Shown: positions 38,336-47,547 of the stretch, in pieces | Layout: the number at the start of each line of letters is the position of its first letter | How positions within the stretch are numbered: the first letter of the stretch is position 1 | Assembly (NCBI GenBank): GCA_016212515.1 | Contig: JACRFZ010000020.1 | Coordinates: forward strand, 99,241-163,240 | DNA length: 64,000 nucleotides | Direction: 5' to 3' | Origin: Candidatus Melainabacteria bacterium | Lineage (GTDB): Bacteria; Cyanobacteriota; Vampirovibrionia; Obscuribacterales; Obscuribacteraceae | Made by a program: the position numbers and the translations under genes | The notes under the pieces: model-generated | What the model was told of the DNA's origin: nothing | The model's database searches: none | The model's input: the letters and a program-made list of their open reading frames with translations, nothing else

Positions 38336-38524
38336 TCAGGAAGCCTGAGCGTCTGCACGGCGAGCCGGTCTACCACGATAGTAGCCGCAGTTGCCGCACA
38401 CAGTGTGGGGTCTCACGGGAGCGCCACAATTGGAGCAGGTACCAACGTTTATCTCACTAGCTTTCCAGTGCGCTCTGCGCTGGTGTTGCTTCTGGTGGGA
38501 TGTCTTTTTCTTAGGAACAGCCAT
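38336..38524 (-). CDS. rpmF: Ribosomal protein bL32
   Basis: A 62-residue bL32 with the N-terminal VPKKKTSHQKQHQRRAHWK and a zinc-binding C+ form: CSNC and CGNC, four cysteines. Having the zinc-binding version only suggests ribosome zinc dependence unless a second, Cys-free copy exists elsewhere. It sits 54 bases after yceD and ahead of plsX, the arrangement known from many bacteria. Confidence 0.97.
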   Translation of the reverse strand: MAVPKKKTSHQKQHQRRAHWKASEINVGTCSNCGAPVRPHTVCGNCGYYRGRPARRADAQAS

Positions 38525-38578
38525 GGCTGTATAGTTCCTCCATCATTCCGGAATCAAATATTATCTACTAAAAAGCCC

Positions 38579-39124
38579 CTACTCCTGCTTAGGAAAGAGA
38601 GTCTTTAGGTTCTTCCAACGCGGATCGATCGGACGATCTTCCGCGCTTTTCCCCTCCACATCCTCTGAAACCACGGCAGACTGAGGATTATCCGGTTTGG
38701 GAGGACCGGGACAATCGCTGCCGCAACGACAAAAAACAGGCGAAGCTAACGTTACAGCTTGATACACAACGTCGCTGATGTCAATAATGCCATCCGCTCC
38801 AATCTCCTCATAGAAGTCATTCTTAAGCAATTCTTTTTCTCGAGGAGCCCCCATTTCAAATTCTTCCACCAGGTCTTTGTAAGGCACGAAGAGCTCATCC
38901 AGCTCTACGTTGAGAGCCTGAAAGTAGGGTCGCCAACAGGTCTGGCAACTGAGCTTTAGAAGGGTCTTAACATTACCCGAGACCTTAACACCGGCTCCAA
39001 TGCGAGCCACTGTCAGCTCTCCCACCACCGGCTTGACCGCATCAGCCACCGGCAGCGCCTCGGAGAAGTCAATAGTGAAGCGCCTCTCACCTAATTGCCC
39101 TAACTCATCAATACTTATTTTCAT
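38579..39124 (-). CDS. yceD: YceD family (DUF177) protein
   Basis: A 181-residue DUF177/YceD protein; the family is nearly always encoded ahead of rpmF and has been linked to 23S rRNA accumulation in plants and bacteria. The central CQTCWRPYFQALNVELDELF is the conserved core, and a later CRCGSDC adds a possible metal site. It is the first gene of the yceD-rpmF-plsX-fabD run, starting with ATG at 39124, with the divergent amidohydrolase 96 bases away. Confidence 0.9.
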   Translation of the reverse strand: MKISIDELGQLGERRFTIDFSEALPVADAVKPVVGELTVARIGAGVKVSGNVKTLLKLSCQTCWRPYFQALNVELDELFVPYKDLVEEFEMGAPREKELLKNDFYEEIGADGIIDISDVVYQAVTLASPVFCRCGSDCPGPPKPDNPQSAVVSEDVEGKSAEDRPIDPRWKNLKTLFPKQE

Positions 39125-39220
39125 AATTCAGTCTGCGGGCAATCTTAAACTAGGGGCTGACAAAACAATAACTGTCAGGCGGAAGTTGGGGCCAAAACAG
39201 CTACAAATCAAAGCAACGCC

Positions 39221-40627
39221 ATGAATTATAGTACAAACCAAACACGACTTCTGGCTGCCGGTTGGGTTTTCACAGGCACCGGTGAAGCCTTGCGCCACGG
39301 CGCCGTCCTTCTCAGGGGCGACAAAATTCTGGAAGTACTGCCCGAAAGTGCCTGGCGCCGCCTTTTAGAAAGCGAAAACCTGCCGCACAGCCACAGGCCT
39401 ACGACCATCCTCTCCCCGGGTCTCTTCAACCTGCACACCCATCTTGATTACACCGACGCCTCATCCATTTATATGCAGTGGCAGGCCCGGGAACCCGGCC
39501 GTCCGCAAAATCTCTTCGCCTGGCTTAAAGACCTGGTCAGCCTGGCCAGAACCTGGAAAGCAGAAGATTTTGAGGTCTCGGCCGGACATGGCGCCAGGGA
39601 ACTGGCCCTGGCCGGTGTCATTCACTGCGCCGACAGCTCTTACACCGGAGCAGCAGCCCGGGCCCTGGCAGCCGTCGGGTTGAAGGGCCTGGTGGGCCTC
39701 GAGCTTTTCGGACTGGACGAGGACCGAGCTGAGGCCAATTTCGAAAGCTGGTTAAAGCGCTTTACCGCCCTGGAGGCAGATCCGAGCATTGCCAAAGCCA
39801 ATCAAGACAACCGACGCATCACCCTCACAGTCGCTCCCCATGCCCCTTACACCGTGGCGCCGGCCCTCTGGCAAAGGGCCAGAGACTTTGCCCAGAGCCG
39901 CAATCTCACGGTCCTGGCCCACCTGGCCGAATCCAGGCAGGAATGCGCCTGGCTCAAAGTTTCCCCCGGGCTCGAAGCCGGTGCGGACGCCGAAACCCTT
40001 AGCCTGGCCGGGGAACTGGACGCCTATCTGCAGTGGATTGCACCACCCGGCACAAGGCCGGACCTGCTCAAAAGCTTGCCCTTCAAAGAGGCCGGTAGGA
40101 GCCCCACGGCCCATCTGGCCGCCCATGGCTTGCTCGACCGGAATCTCCTGGCCGCCCATCTGGTGGAAATGAACCCCGAAGATATAGGCCAGTTTGCAGC
40201 CGGCGGCGCCCGGGGTGCCCTTTGCCTGCGCAGCAACTTGACCCTTGGCAATAATGCGGCACCGGCGGAAGCCCTGGAAAGGGCAGCGATTCCCTACAGT
40301 CTAGGCACCGATAGCCGGGCTTCCAGCCCCGATCTCTGCCCCCGCGCCGAGGCCGCCTATTTCAATCAAAAGCGCCAGGTGCCGCTGACCGCCCCAGCTC
40401 TACACCGTCTCATCACCCTGGAAGCCGCCCGGGTACTGGCGGTGGACGGGCATACCGGCAGCCTGACAGCAGGCAAGCAAGCAGATCTAGCCATCTTTGA
40501 AACGACAACGGATCTTGCCGACGAGGAAGCGTCCTATAAACAGTTCTTTGCTGCAAGCACCAGGCTAAAGGACCTCTTCGTGGATGGGCGTCAGGTAGTT
40601 AGTGATGGCGAGCTTGTTTTTTCGTAG
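39221..40627 (+). CDS. Amidohydrolase family deaminase (chlorohydrolase-like)
   Basis: A 468-residue metal-dependent amidohydrolase of the TrzN/SsnA/aminofutalosine deaminase-like group. The metal site is HTHLD (H72 and H74), a histidine in APHAPYTV, another in LAHLAES, and the aspartate in LGTDSRASSPDL. The group mostly deaminates purines or related compounds such as S-adenosylhomocysteine or aminofutalosine. No menaquinone (mqn) gene is nearby, so the substrate remains open. It has an ATG start, is cytosolic and is divergent from yceD. Confidence 0.9.
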   Translation: MNYSTNQTRLLAAGWVFTGTGEALRHGAVLLRGDKILEVLPESAWRRLLESENLPHSHRPTTILSPGLFNLHTHLDYTDASSIYMQWQAREPGRPQNLFAWLKDLVSLARTWKAEDFEVSAGHGARELALAGVIHCADSSYTGAAARALAAVGLKGLVGLELFGLDEDRAEANFESWLKRFTALEADPSIAKANQDNRRITLTVAPHAPYTVAPALWQRARDFAQSRNLTVLAHLAESRQECAWLKVSPGLEAGADAETLSLAGELDAYLQWIAPPGTRPDLLKSLPFKEAGRSPTAHLAAHGLLDRNLLAAHLVEMNPEDIGQFAAGGARGALCLRSNLTLGNNAAPAEALERAAIPYSLGTDSRASSPDLCPRAEAAYFNQKRQVPLTAPALHRLITLEAARVLAVDGHTGSLTAGKQADLAIFETTTDLADEEASYKQFFAASTRLKDLFVDGRQVVSDGELVFS

Positions 40628-40715
40628 ATAAAGAGAGGCAAACCTGGTATATAGAAAACAATTGGCTATAAGTTGTGGCAATTTGTCTAAATCGAGTTAG
40701 AAAAGGGGCTGAGAG

Positions 40716-41420
40716 ATGGCAGGACGCACCGACCATATATGCAGCGGCAGAACTTGTATGTTCTGCCGGGTGCTGGAAAACCCGCAGAAAGTGAAAGGCG
40801 GCACCGGTACCAGAGCATATATGGACAACCAGGTGATCGAACGTGTCAAAGAGCTGGAGGAGCGCTCACTCTTGACCACCACCCAGTCGGCACTTTCCAA
40901 TGCCGGCGGCGAAGATATCGAGAGACTGGCCCTCATCGACTCCCTCACCGATCTCTACAACAGCCGCACCTTTATCAAAGAAATCAAAGACGAACTGAAG
41001 CGGGCAAAGCGCTATAAACGCCCTGTTTCGCTGGTAATGATTTCGGTTGACAACTTTCCCGAAATACAACGGTCTTACGGCGCTCTCACTGCCGACTCGG
41101 TGCTGAAGCTCGTGGGAGGTGTGGTGAAAGGAGCCGTGCGCGACGTAGATATCGCCGCCCGCTACTCCGCCGAAGAATTCGCCATCATTCTGCCCGAGAC
41201 AAACGCTTCCGGAGCCGCTATCGTGGCCGAACGCATCCGCACCCGGGTGACCAATCACGACATCACCCATAACTGGCACAACCTGAAAGTGGCAACCAGC
41301 GTGGGAGTAGCAGCTTTCCCCACCCATGCCCGGGAACATGACGAACTGATTCACCGCACCATCCAGGCCCTGGAAACCGCAGCTCAACGGGGCGGCAACC
41401 AGGTGGTCACGGCAGTATAG
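40716..41420 (+). CDS. Degenerate GGDEF-domain protein with Cys-rich N-terminus
   Basis: A 234-residue protein with a GGDEF fold (about 65-234: LIDSLTDLYNSRTF and ARYSAEEFAIILPE). The signature reads SAEEF in place of GGDEF, so diguanylate cyclase activity is unlikely; it may bind GTP or c-di-GMP or act as a protein partner. The N-terminal 30 residues hold HICSGRTCMFC, three cysteines that could bind metal. GGGCTGAGAG precedes the ATG. It lies 90 bases ahead of secD on the same strand. A second degenerate GGDEF protein is at 53449. Confidence 0.85.
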   Translation: MAGRTDHICSGRTCMFCRVLENPQKVKGGTGTRAYMDNQVIERVKELEERSLLTTTQSALSNAGGEDIERLALIDSLTDLYNSRTFIKEIKDELKRAKRYKRPVSLVMISVDNFPEIQRSYGALTADSVLKLVGGVVKGAVRDVDIAARYSAEEFAIILPETNASGAAIVAERIRTRVTNHDITHNWHNLKVATSVGVAAFPTHAREHDELIHRTIQALETAAQRGGNQVVTAV

Positions 41421-41510
41421 GATCTACTTCAGGGACCGCCTGAAAGAGTGCGCTAAAATGGGAAACTCTATCAGTTAGAGTCTCTCATCACAGGCTGAAA
41501 ACTTTTAAAC

Positions 41511-43097
41511 ATGAGTACATTCGGGCAGTCAGGAGGACGAGCCGGGGGAAGCTCCGGCAGATCCAGCATTAACATCGGCGCATTTTTCAAAGACTGGAAA
41601 CCAACCACCGTATTAGTGGTTCTGATCTGGTCTTTGACCAATTTGATTCAAGTGGTGCCCAACGCCACCGTGAAAGATTGGCAGTTTCTCTCTTCTTTGA
41701 GCGGTGAACCGCTCCGCCGCGAAGTCATGCAACGGGTAGAAAAACAACCCGGCTTCGAGAAAATGAACGACTACCAGAAAGAATTCGCCATCAAGAGCGA
41801 ATACGAAAATGCGGCCATGGGCAATAACATTCAGGTGCTCGGTCACGTTAAAGGTTATACGGTCTTTACCAACCTCAAGCTCGGCCTCGACTTGCGGGGC
41901 GGCAGCCAACTTTTGCTCAAGGCCTTACCGGCACCGCCGCAAGTACCAGTCATAGACAACCATGTTATGACCGGCGTTGAAACCGTCATCAATAACCGCA
42001 TCAACAGCCTCGGAGTCTCCGAGACCCTGGTGCAGAGAGCCGGTAAAGACAGATTGATTGTGGAATTGCCGGGCATCAAAGATCCCCAGCAAGCAAAAGA
42101 CCGCATCGGTACAACCGCACTTCTGGAATTTAAAGAAATGGTGCTCACCTCCGATGGTGGCGTTACCTGGAAAGATGTAAATCTGACCGGAGCTGATTTC
42201 AAGCACGCCCAGGCTACTCCTATGGCTGCCGGCAACTATCAGGTGGATTTCGAATTCAAACCGGAAGGAGCCAAGAAGTTTGGCGATCTGACCAGCCGTC
42301 TGGTCGGACAATACATTGGTATCTTCCTGGACGGACAGCCGGTAGACCGCGGTCCGGACGGTCGCCCCGTGCCGATTGAACGGTATCCCGGAGTGCGGGT
42401 CAATGAGCCGATCACGGGCGGTCGCGGTCAGATAACCGGCAGTTTCAGCCAGGCTCAGGCCGTGGATCTGGCCCTCAAGTTGAATGCCGGCGCCCTGCCT
42501 GTGCCGGTAGAAATTCTGGAAGAGCGCTCCGTGGGTGCCACCCTCGGCCAAGACTCCATTCAAAAGAGCCTTGTGGCCGGTTGTGTCGGTATAGCCGCCG
42601 TCATGCTCTTCATGGTAGCCATCTATGGTCTACCCGGTCTCATCGCCGACCTGGCCCTGATTCTCTACACCATCGCTACGCTAGCCATCTTCAAGACCGT
42701 ACCGGTCACACTCACCCTGGCCGGTATCGCCGGTTTCATCCTCTCCATCGGTATGGCGGTTGACGCCAACATCCTCATTTTCGAGAGAACCAAGGAAGAG
42801 TTGAGCCGTGGTCGCAACCTCTATGTAGCCATCGAGAACGGTTTCAGCCGCGCCATGTCTTCCATCTTTGACTCCAACGTCAACAGCTTGATCGCCTGCG
42901 CCGTCTTGATGGTCTTCGGTACTTCCATCGTCAAAGGCTTCGCAGTGACGCTAGCCATCGGTGTGGCTATCTCTATGTTTACAGCCATTTCCGCCACGCG
43001 CACCATGTTGCACCTCATACCGAAAGAATGGGGTCTCTTCGGTCATCGCTTCGACGGGAAAAAAGTCGGTCAACCAGCCAGCAAGGAGGCCGTTTAA
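41511..43097 (+). CDS. secD: SecD, protein translocase accessory subunit
   Basis: SecD pairs with SecF at the Sec channel and uses proton flow to pull proteins across the inner membrane. The 528-residue product has the expected six membrane helices, one near residues 32-48 and five toward the C-terminus (about 350-510), the family segment LGLDLRGGSQLLL and the large periplasmic P1 domain. ERTKEELSRG is the conserved cytoplasmic loop. secF follows with no gap. Confidence 0.95.
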   Translation: MSTFGQSGGRAGGSSGRSSINIGAFFKDWKPTTVLVVLIWSLTNLIQVVPNATVKDWQFLSSLSGEPLRREVMQRVEKQPGFEKMNDYQKEFAIKSEYENAAMGNNIQVLGHVKGYTVFTNLKLGLDLRGGSQLLLKALPAPPQVPVIDNHVMTGVETVINNRINSLGVSETLVQRAGKDRLIVELPGIKDPQQAKDRIGTTALLEFKEMVLTSDGGVTWKDVNLTGADFKHAQATPMAAGNYQVDFEFKPEGAKKFGDLTSRLVGQYIGIFLDGQPVDRGPDGRPVPIERYPGVRVNEPITGGRGQITGSFSQAQAVDLALKLNAGALPVPVEILEERSVGATLGQDSIQKSLVAGCVGIAAVMLFMVAIYGLPGLIADLALILYTIATLAIFKTVPVTLTLAGIAGFILSIGMAVDANILIFERTKEELSRGRNLYVAIENGFSRAMSSIFDSNVNSLIACAVLMVFGTSIVKGFAVTLAIGVAISMFTAISATRTMLHLIPKEWGLFGHRFDGKKVGQPASKEAV

Positions 43098-44060
43098 GTG
43101 TTTTCGAAAGTCAACGTCGACATAGTCAAATACAGAAAGATCTGGTTCGGCATCTCGCTCCTGATTACAATTCCGGGAGTGCTGGGCATTATCGCCTGCA
43201 TGTCCAAGTACCATGCACCGCTCAAGCCGGGCATCGACTTCACCGGCGGTTCCATTTTGCAATACCAGTTCGATAAACCGACAAGCCTCGAATCTGTTCA
43301 TAAAGTTCTGGAAGACTGCGGTTTCCACGGTTCCCAGGTGCAGCAAGCCACCATTTCCGGACAGGAAGCAGTGGTAATGCGCACTAAGTCTATCGATACG
43401 GAAGCTCAGAAAGCAGCCCTCGATAAGAAGCTGACGGAAGAGTTGGGCACATTCAAAGCCATTTCGGTAGACAAAGTTACCGCCACCATCGGTCCGGAGC
43501 TTCTCTCCAACGGACTTATAGCGCTTCTGGTTACCTTCGGCGGCATGGTTGCCTATATCAGTTATCGCTTCAAGTTTGACTACGCCGCCTGCGCCATCGC
43601 CGCTCTGGCCCACGACATCATGGTGCTGGTAGGCATTTTCGCCCTGCTCGGCTATTTTGTAGGCACCGAAGTAGACAGCTTGTTCATATCAGCAGTACTG
43701 ACGGTTATAGGCTTCTCCGTTCACGACACGATTGTGGTCTTCGACAGGATTCGTGAGAACGCCAAATATGTGGGCAATAAAGTAATTGATCCGGTGAGCA
43801 AAACCGAATACAAAAGAACTTTCGGCGATATTGCCAATGACAGCGTCAACCAGACCCTGGCCAGATCAATTTACACATCTTTGACCGTTATCATTACCCT
43901 GCTTGCCCTCTACCTCCTGGGCGGCGTCACCACCAAAGATTTCGTGCTGGCAATGCTCATAGGCATTATTTCCGGCACCTACTCCTCCATCTTCAACGCC
44001 AGTTGCCTGCTCGTCTGGTGGAGAGAGCAAAAATCAACAAGCAAACCCAGACCAGCCTGA
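43098..44060 (+). CDS. secF: SecF, protein translocase accessory subunit
   Basis: SecF is the smaller partner of SecD. The 320-residue product has the six-helix layout with the family segments GIDFTGGS (near 45), the VFDRIREN loop and SVNQTLARSIYTS. The start is GTG at 43098, the first base after the secD stop, so translation is probably coupled. A small MshEN-like gene begins 11 bases after its stop. Confidence 0.95.
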   Translation: MFSKVNVDIVKYRKIWFGISLLITIPGVLGIIACMSKYHAPLKPGIDFTGGSILQYQFDKPTSLESVHKVLEDCGFHGSQVQQATISGQEAVVMRTKSIDTEAQKAALDKKLTEELGTFKAISVDKVTATIGPELLSNGLIALLVTFGGMVAYISYRFKFDYAACAIAALAHDIMVLVGIFALLGYFVGTEVDSLFISAVLTVIGFSVHDTIVVFDRIRENAKYVGNKVIDPVSKTEYKRTFGDIANDSVNQTLARSIYTSLTVIITLLALYLLGGVTTKDFVLAMLIGIISGTYSSIFNASCLLVWWREQKSTSKPRPA

Positions 44061-44071
44061 GAGATAGCGAA

Positions 44072-44356
44072 ATGTCAAACAACGAAAACATGTCGGAAGA
44101 CCAGAAATGGGAACTTCTCACCCGCTCGGAAAAGCTTGGTGAGGTCTTATTGAAGCGCGGAAAATTGACGTTGCAGCAGCTTGAGGACTTGATTAAAGAA
44201 CAGGAGCGCACCGAATCACCCCTGGGCGAACTCATTCTGGCCAAAGGCTGGATGACCAGACAGGAACTGCTCTCGGCCCTCGATCTACAACACAAGACCG
44301 ACCAGGCCATTATCGATTCCCTCACCGAAATGATCCAGCGCAATAACGAAAGCTGA
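44072..44356 (+). CDS. Small MshEN/GspE-N-like protein
   Basis: A 94-residue protein made mostly of one domain that resembles the N-terminal MshEN/GspE module: LGEVLLKRGKLTLQQLEDLI then PLGELILAKGWMTRQELLSAL. In larger proteins this module binds c-di-GMP or contacts the type II secretion or type IV pilus base. Here it stands alone. The ATG at 44072 starts 11 bases after secF; a longer frame from 44003 would overlap secF and has no homology. It overlaps the next gene by one base (TGATG). Position suggests a link to protein export, by inference. Confidence 0.75.
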   Translation: MSNNENMSEDQKWELLTRSEKLGEVLLKRGKLTLQQLEDLIKEQERTESPLGELILAKGWMTRQELLSALDLQHKTDQAIIDSLTEMIQRNNES

Positions 44357-45150
44357 TGGCTGGCGCCCCTGAGCCCACGGCAGTAATTACCGGCGCTGCC
44401 TCAGGAATTGGTCGAGCCACCGCCCTGGCTTACCTGGCATCAGGCTGCAACGTAGTGGCCGTGGATATTGATGAAACCGGTCTGAAAAAACTATCAAAAG
44501 AAGCGACAGCTTCCATGGACAGCCGGGTCAGCCTGGAGATTCTGGCTGCGGACATCGCCGACCCTGTCACAGCCAGACGCACCCAGGCCCTTTCTAAGCG
44601 AGCCTTCGGTCGCATCGACTATCTCTTCAACAATGCCGGCAACGAATTCATCGCCCCTTTGATGGAAACCGAAGAGGCTGACTGGGACCGAGTAATCGAC
44701 ACCAATCTCAAAGGCACCTATCTAATCACCCGGGCTTGCCTGGAACTCATGCTTGAGGCCGGGCGAGGAGTTATCACCAATAACGCATCCGATGCCGGCT
44801 TGCGCGGCATCAAACTAAACGCCGCCTACAGCACCTCCAAGGCCGGCATCATTCACCTCACCCGTTCCCTGGCCCTCGACTACACAGGTAAAGGCATACG
44901 CAGCAATTGCATCTGCCCGGGCTGCATTCGCACACCGCTTTGCGAGAGATTCAATGCCGAAGTAGGAGCAAGGAAAGGGAAAAGCGGCGAAGAAGTGCTG
45001 CAAGAATTCGTGCAAGAGAATATCCCCATGGCCAGAGTGGGTACACCGGAAGAAGTAGCAGCCGTAGTGCTTTTCCTCTCTTCCCCTGCCGCCAGCTACA
45101 TCAGTGGTGCAATAATTCCTATAGACGGCGGTCTGACAGCCGGTATGTAA
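44356..45150 (+). CDS. Short-chain dehydrogenase/reductase
   Basis: A 264-residue classical SDR: cofactor motif TGAASGIGRA, structural NNAG, and catalytic YSTSK. An acidic residue after the second strand (VAVDID) favours NAD over NADP. The substrate cannot be told. The ATG overlaps the stop of the MshEN-like gene by one base, so the gene follows the secDF run as part of one transcription unit. The next gene starts 18 bases later. Confidence 0.93.
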   Translation: MAGAPEPTAVITGAASGIGRATALAYLASGCNVVAVDIDETGLKKLSKEATASMDSRVSLEILAADIADPVTARRTQALSKRAFGRIDYLFNNAGNEFIAPLMETEEADWDRVIDTNLKGTYLITRACLELMLEAGRGVITNNASDAGLRGIKLNAAYSTSKAGIIHLTRSLALDYTGKGIRSNCICPGCIRTPLCERFNAEVGARKGKSGEEVLQEFVQENIPMARVGTPEEVAAVVLFLSSPAASYISGAIIPIDGGLTAGM

Positions 45151-45168
45151 GCCGTATCAAGAGGGCCC

Positions 45169-46530
45169 ATGTCCATCCACAAAGCTCGAGCCCTGCTTCT
45201 TTACGAACAAAGAAACTATCAAAATGCCATTTCCGAATTCCGCCAGGCCCTCAAGGAAGACCCTGAAGACGGGCAGGCACACAGACTTCTGGCCATGTCC
45301 CTATCCCTTGAGGGGCAGCACAAAGAGGCTATTCGAGAAATTAAGTACCTGCTCGGTAAGTATCCAAACGATGAAGATGTATTGCATGTGGCCGGGCTTA
45401 TCCACTTCAACAACAAACGCGACGGTGACGCTGAAAAATTCATCAAAGCCTCCCTGGCTATCTTTCCAGACCATGCCGACGGCCACCTGATTCTCAGTTA
45501 TATTGCCGAACGCCGTGAAAAATGGAAGCAGATGCGCGACCATGCCCAGGCCGCTCTCAATCTGGAACCGGAGCATGTTGCCGCCTTAATAGCCCTGGCC
45601 AGAGCCAAGAGTGAACTATCCGACCAGAAAGGGGCCAGGCTCGCCCTGGAAAGCGCTCTCGCCATCGAACCAAATGATGCCCAGGCCCATGCACATCTGG
45701 GAAGGCTGCTGCTCGATCTGGGGGATCGAACCGGGGCAAGAGAACACCTGCGCGAATCTTTGCGCCTGGATCCTACTTGCAGCGATGCCCTGGAAGGTTT
45801 TATAGAATCTTTGAGAGCCAAGAATATTCTCTATTTCTGGTTCATCAGCTTTGTCTGGGCTATGACTCGCGGTCCGGCCAGATACATTGCCTATCTACGC
45901 CTCGGGCATCCAATTTTGCTGGCCCTGGTAATTTTGTTCTGGCTCTTTGTCTGGACAGTGCGAGAGCTGGCCACCCTTTCGCTTCGTTTTGACAAAGATG
46001 TAAGACATTACCTGCCGCCGGATTTCAAAACTCGCAATACGAGAAATCTGCTTGTCATTTCCTGTATCTTCGGCTTATTTATCGGCATGGGCGCCTATGG
46101 CGATTATCAAAAAGCAACTCAGATCAAGAGTCTGAAGCTATTAACTACAGCCAGAGACCAGAGCAAAGCAAAAGAAGTAGAAGCGGAGCTTTTCGACAAA
46201 GCCTACAAGGAATTCGTCAGCTCCTCTTATTCCTTCATCTTCGATCTTGATGAGCTGAACGCCATTTACGACTTTGAACTGAAACAAAGGCCGCAAAACA
46301 AATATCGACTGGCTCTGATTGGCCTCTGGCTGGGCATGGGAAGCCGAGGGCGAGTAGTGAAAGGAGATGAAGTGGTTTACTTCCGACAGGCTCTCACCCT
46401 GGCTAATGAAATCGGCGACCGCAATCTGTCGGCCTATATACAAGCCCAAATTGCTTATAGCCAGGGCAAGACAGATAAGCAGCCAGGTCAACCCAAGTGG
46501 CTTTCCGCAAAGCAGGCAAATTTAGACTAA
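45169..46530 (+). CDS. TPR protein with membrane segments
   Basis: A 453-residue protein. Residues 1-210 are TPR repeats (AISEFRQALKEDPED, AEKFIKASLAIFPDHA, ARLALESALAIEPND, AREHLRESLRLDP). Three hydrophobic segments follow (about 222-236, 247-265 and 288-305), then a C-terminal soluble part. It is likely an inner-membrane protein with the TPR part in the cytosol. GAGGG precedes the ATG. It ends exactly one base before the convergent serine protease stop. No partner is clear. Confidence 0.82.
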   Translation: MSIHKARALLLYEQRNYQNAISEFRQALKEDPEDGQAHRLLAMSLSLEGQHKEAIREIKYLLGKYPNDEDVLHVAGLIHFNNKRDGDAEKFIKASLAIFPDHADGHLILSYIAERREKWKQMRDHAQAALNLEPEHVAALIALARAKSELSDQKGARLALESALAIEPNDAQAHAHLGRLLLDLGDRTGAREHLRESLRLDPTCSDALEGFIESLRAKNILYFWFISFVWAMTRGPARYIAYLRLGHPILLALVILFWLFVWTVRELATLSLRFDKDVRHYLPPDFKTRNTRNLLVISCIFGLFIGMGAYGDYQKATQIKSLKLLTTARDQSKAKEVEAELFDKAYKEFVSSSYSFIFDLDELNAIYDFELKQRPQNKYRLALIGLWLGMGSRGRVVKGDEVVYFRQALTLANEIGDRNLSAYIQAQIAYSQGKTDKQPGQPKWLSAKQANLD

Positions 46531-47310
46531 CTAGCGCGGAGAGAGAAAGCTACTTCTTGCCGCCAGAAGAAAACGCCGGATCTCCTCAGCATCAATGGCA
46601 ACAGTGGCAGTCCAGCGCTCCTCAGAACTATCACTCGAGAGGGAGGGCAGGCGTTGACTGACTAGACCCAGAACCTTGCCGTCGGAAGCAATGAGAGGAC
46701 TACCGGAAGTGCCCGGCGAATCAGGTCTTGAAAGCAGAGTCACGCCGGCCGAATCACGCACCATAACCTCAGGATGCCTGACTCGAACCGCAGCCCCACC
46801 GACATCGCCATAAGAACTATTGCTCTGAACGGAAAAAACGGATAACCGTCTCTCCTCCTCATCCGCAGCATAAGTAAGAACAGCCTCGCCCGGTCTGGCT
46901 TTTCGCAGATCGTAATAGTTCAAGGAAGCCGGTCTCACAGAAGCATCACCGGTCTTTGCCACCACCAGAGCCAGATCTAAACCTGAATCTGCATAGACGA
47001 CCCGCCCCTGGTGCAGCCGTCCCAACTGACCTTCTGAGTCATAACCACCAACCAGACGATACTCTTTACCCACCACAATGTGAGCCGCCGTCAAAACCAA
47101 GACTTCATCATCGGCTACGGTCAGATCAGGCAAAAGGGAAGGATCAATGGCTATGCCCCCGCCGGTCTCAAGACCGCCGCTGACATTCATCAACTTCGAC
47201 TGAGCACTCCTCCAACCGGCAAGCAATTCTTGCTCAGTGCCGTTGCTCAGACAAACCGGTAGATCCTCTTCGGCGAAATAACCTTCCTCATCCTTTTCAC
47301 AGACTTCCAT
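46531..47310 (-). CDS. Trypsin-like serine protease without signal peptide
   Basis: A 259-residue trypsin/DegP-fold protease. The triad is visible as LTAAHIV (His), SGLDLALV (Asp) and PGTSGSPLI (Ser). No signal peptide or PDZ domain is present; the N-terminus is acidic (EKDEEGYFAEEDL). It may act in the cytosol or leave the cell by an unknown route. I chose the second ATG (47310); 47322 would add four residues. The gene converges on the TPR gene with no gap. Confidence 0.85.
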   Translation of the reverse strand: MEVCEKDEEGYFAEEDLPVCLSNGTEQELLAGWRSAQSKLMNVSGGLETGGGIAIDPSLLPDLTVADDEVLVLTAAHIVVGKEYRLVGGYDSEGQLGRLHQGRVVYADSGLDLALVVAKTGDASVRPASLNYYDLRKARPGEAVLTYAADEEERRLSVFSVQSNSSYGDVGGAAVRVRHPEVMVRDSAGVTLLSRPDSPGTSGSPLIASDGKVLGLVSQRLPSLSSDSSEERWTATVAIDAEEIRRFLLAARSSFLSPR

Positions 47311-47547
47311 AGGCTCCTCCAACGCTAAAGACAGAGTAGCGAGGAAAAAGTGACGGTTACATACCCCACGATAACCTCAAAACTAAGCCGTCCCCGACTG
47401 AGCAATATGTGCAAGCACCTGAGCGCATGGAATTGTCACAGAGGAAACCCTATCTTGACATCACCGCGATTCGCTCCTCCCCAGGATTTCTAGAGGCGAT
47501 GAGCAAACTTACCACTGCCAAAAACATTTAGCTCGAGGTCAAAAGTC

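Noticed and set aside
47455..47500. Promoter ahead of the RlpA-like gene
   Set aside because: TTGACA is present but no acceptable -10 lies at 16-18 bases.
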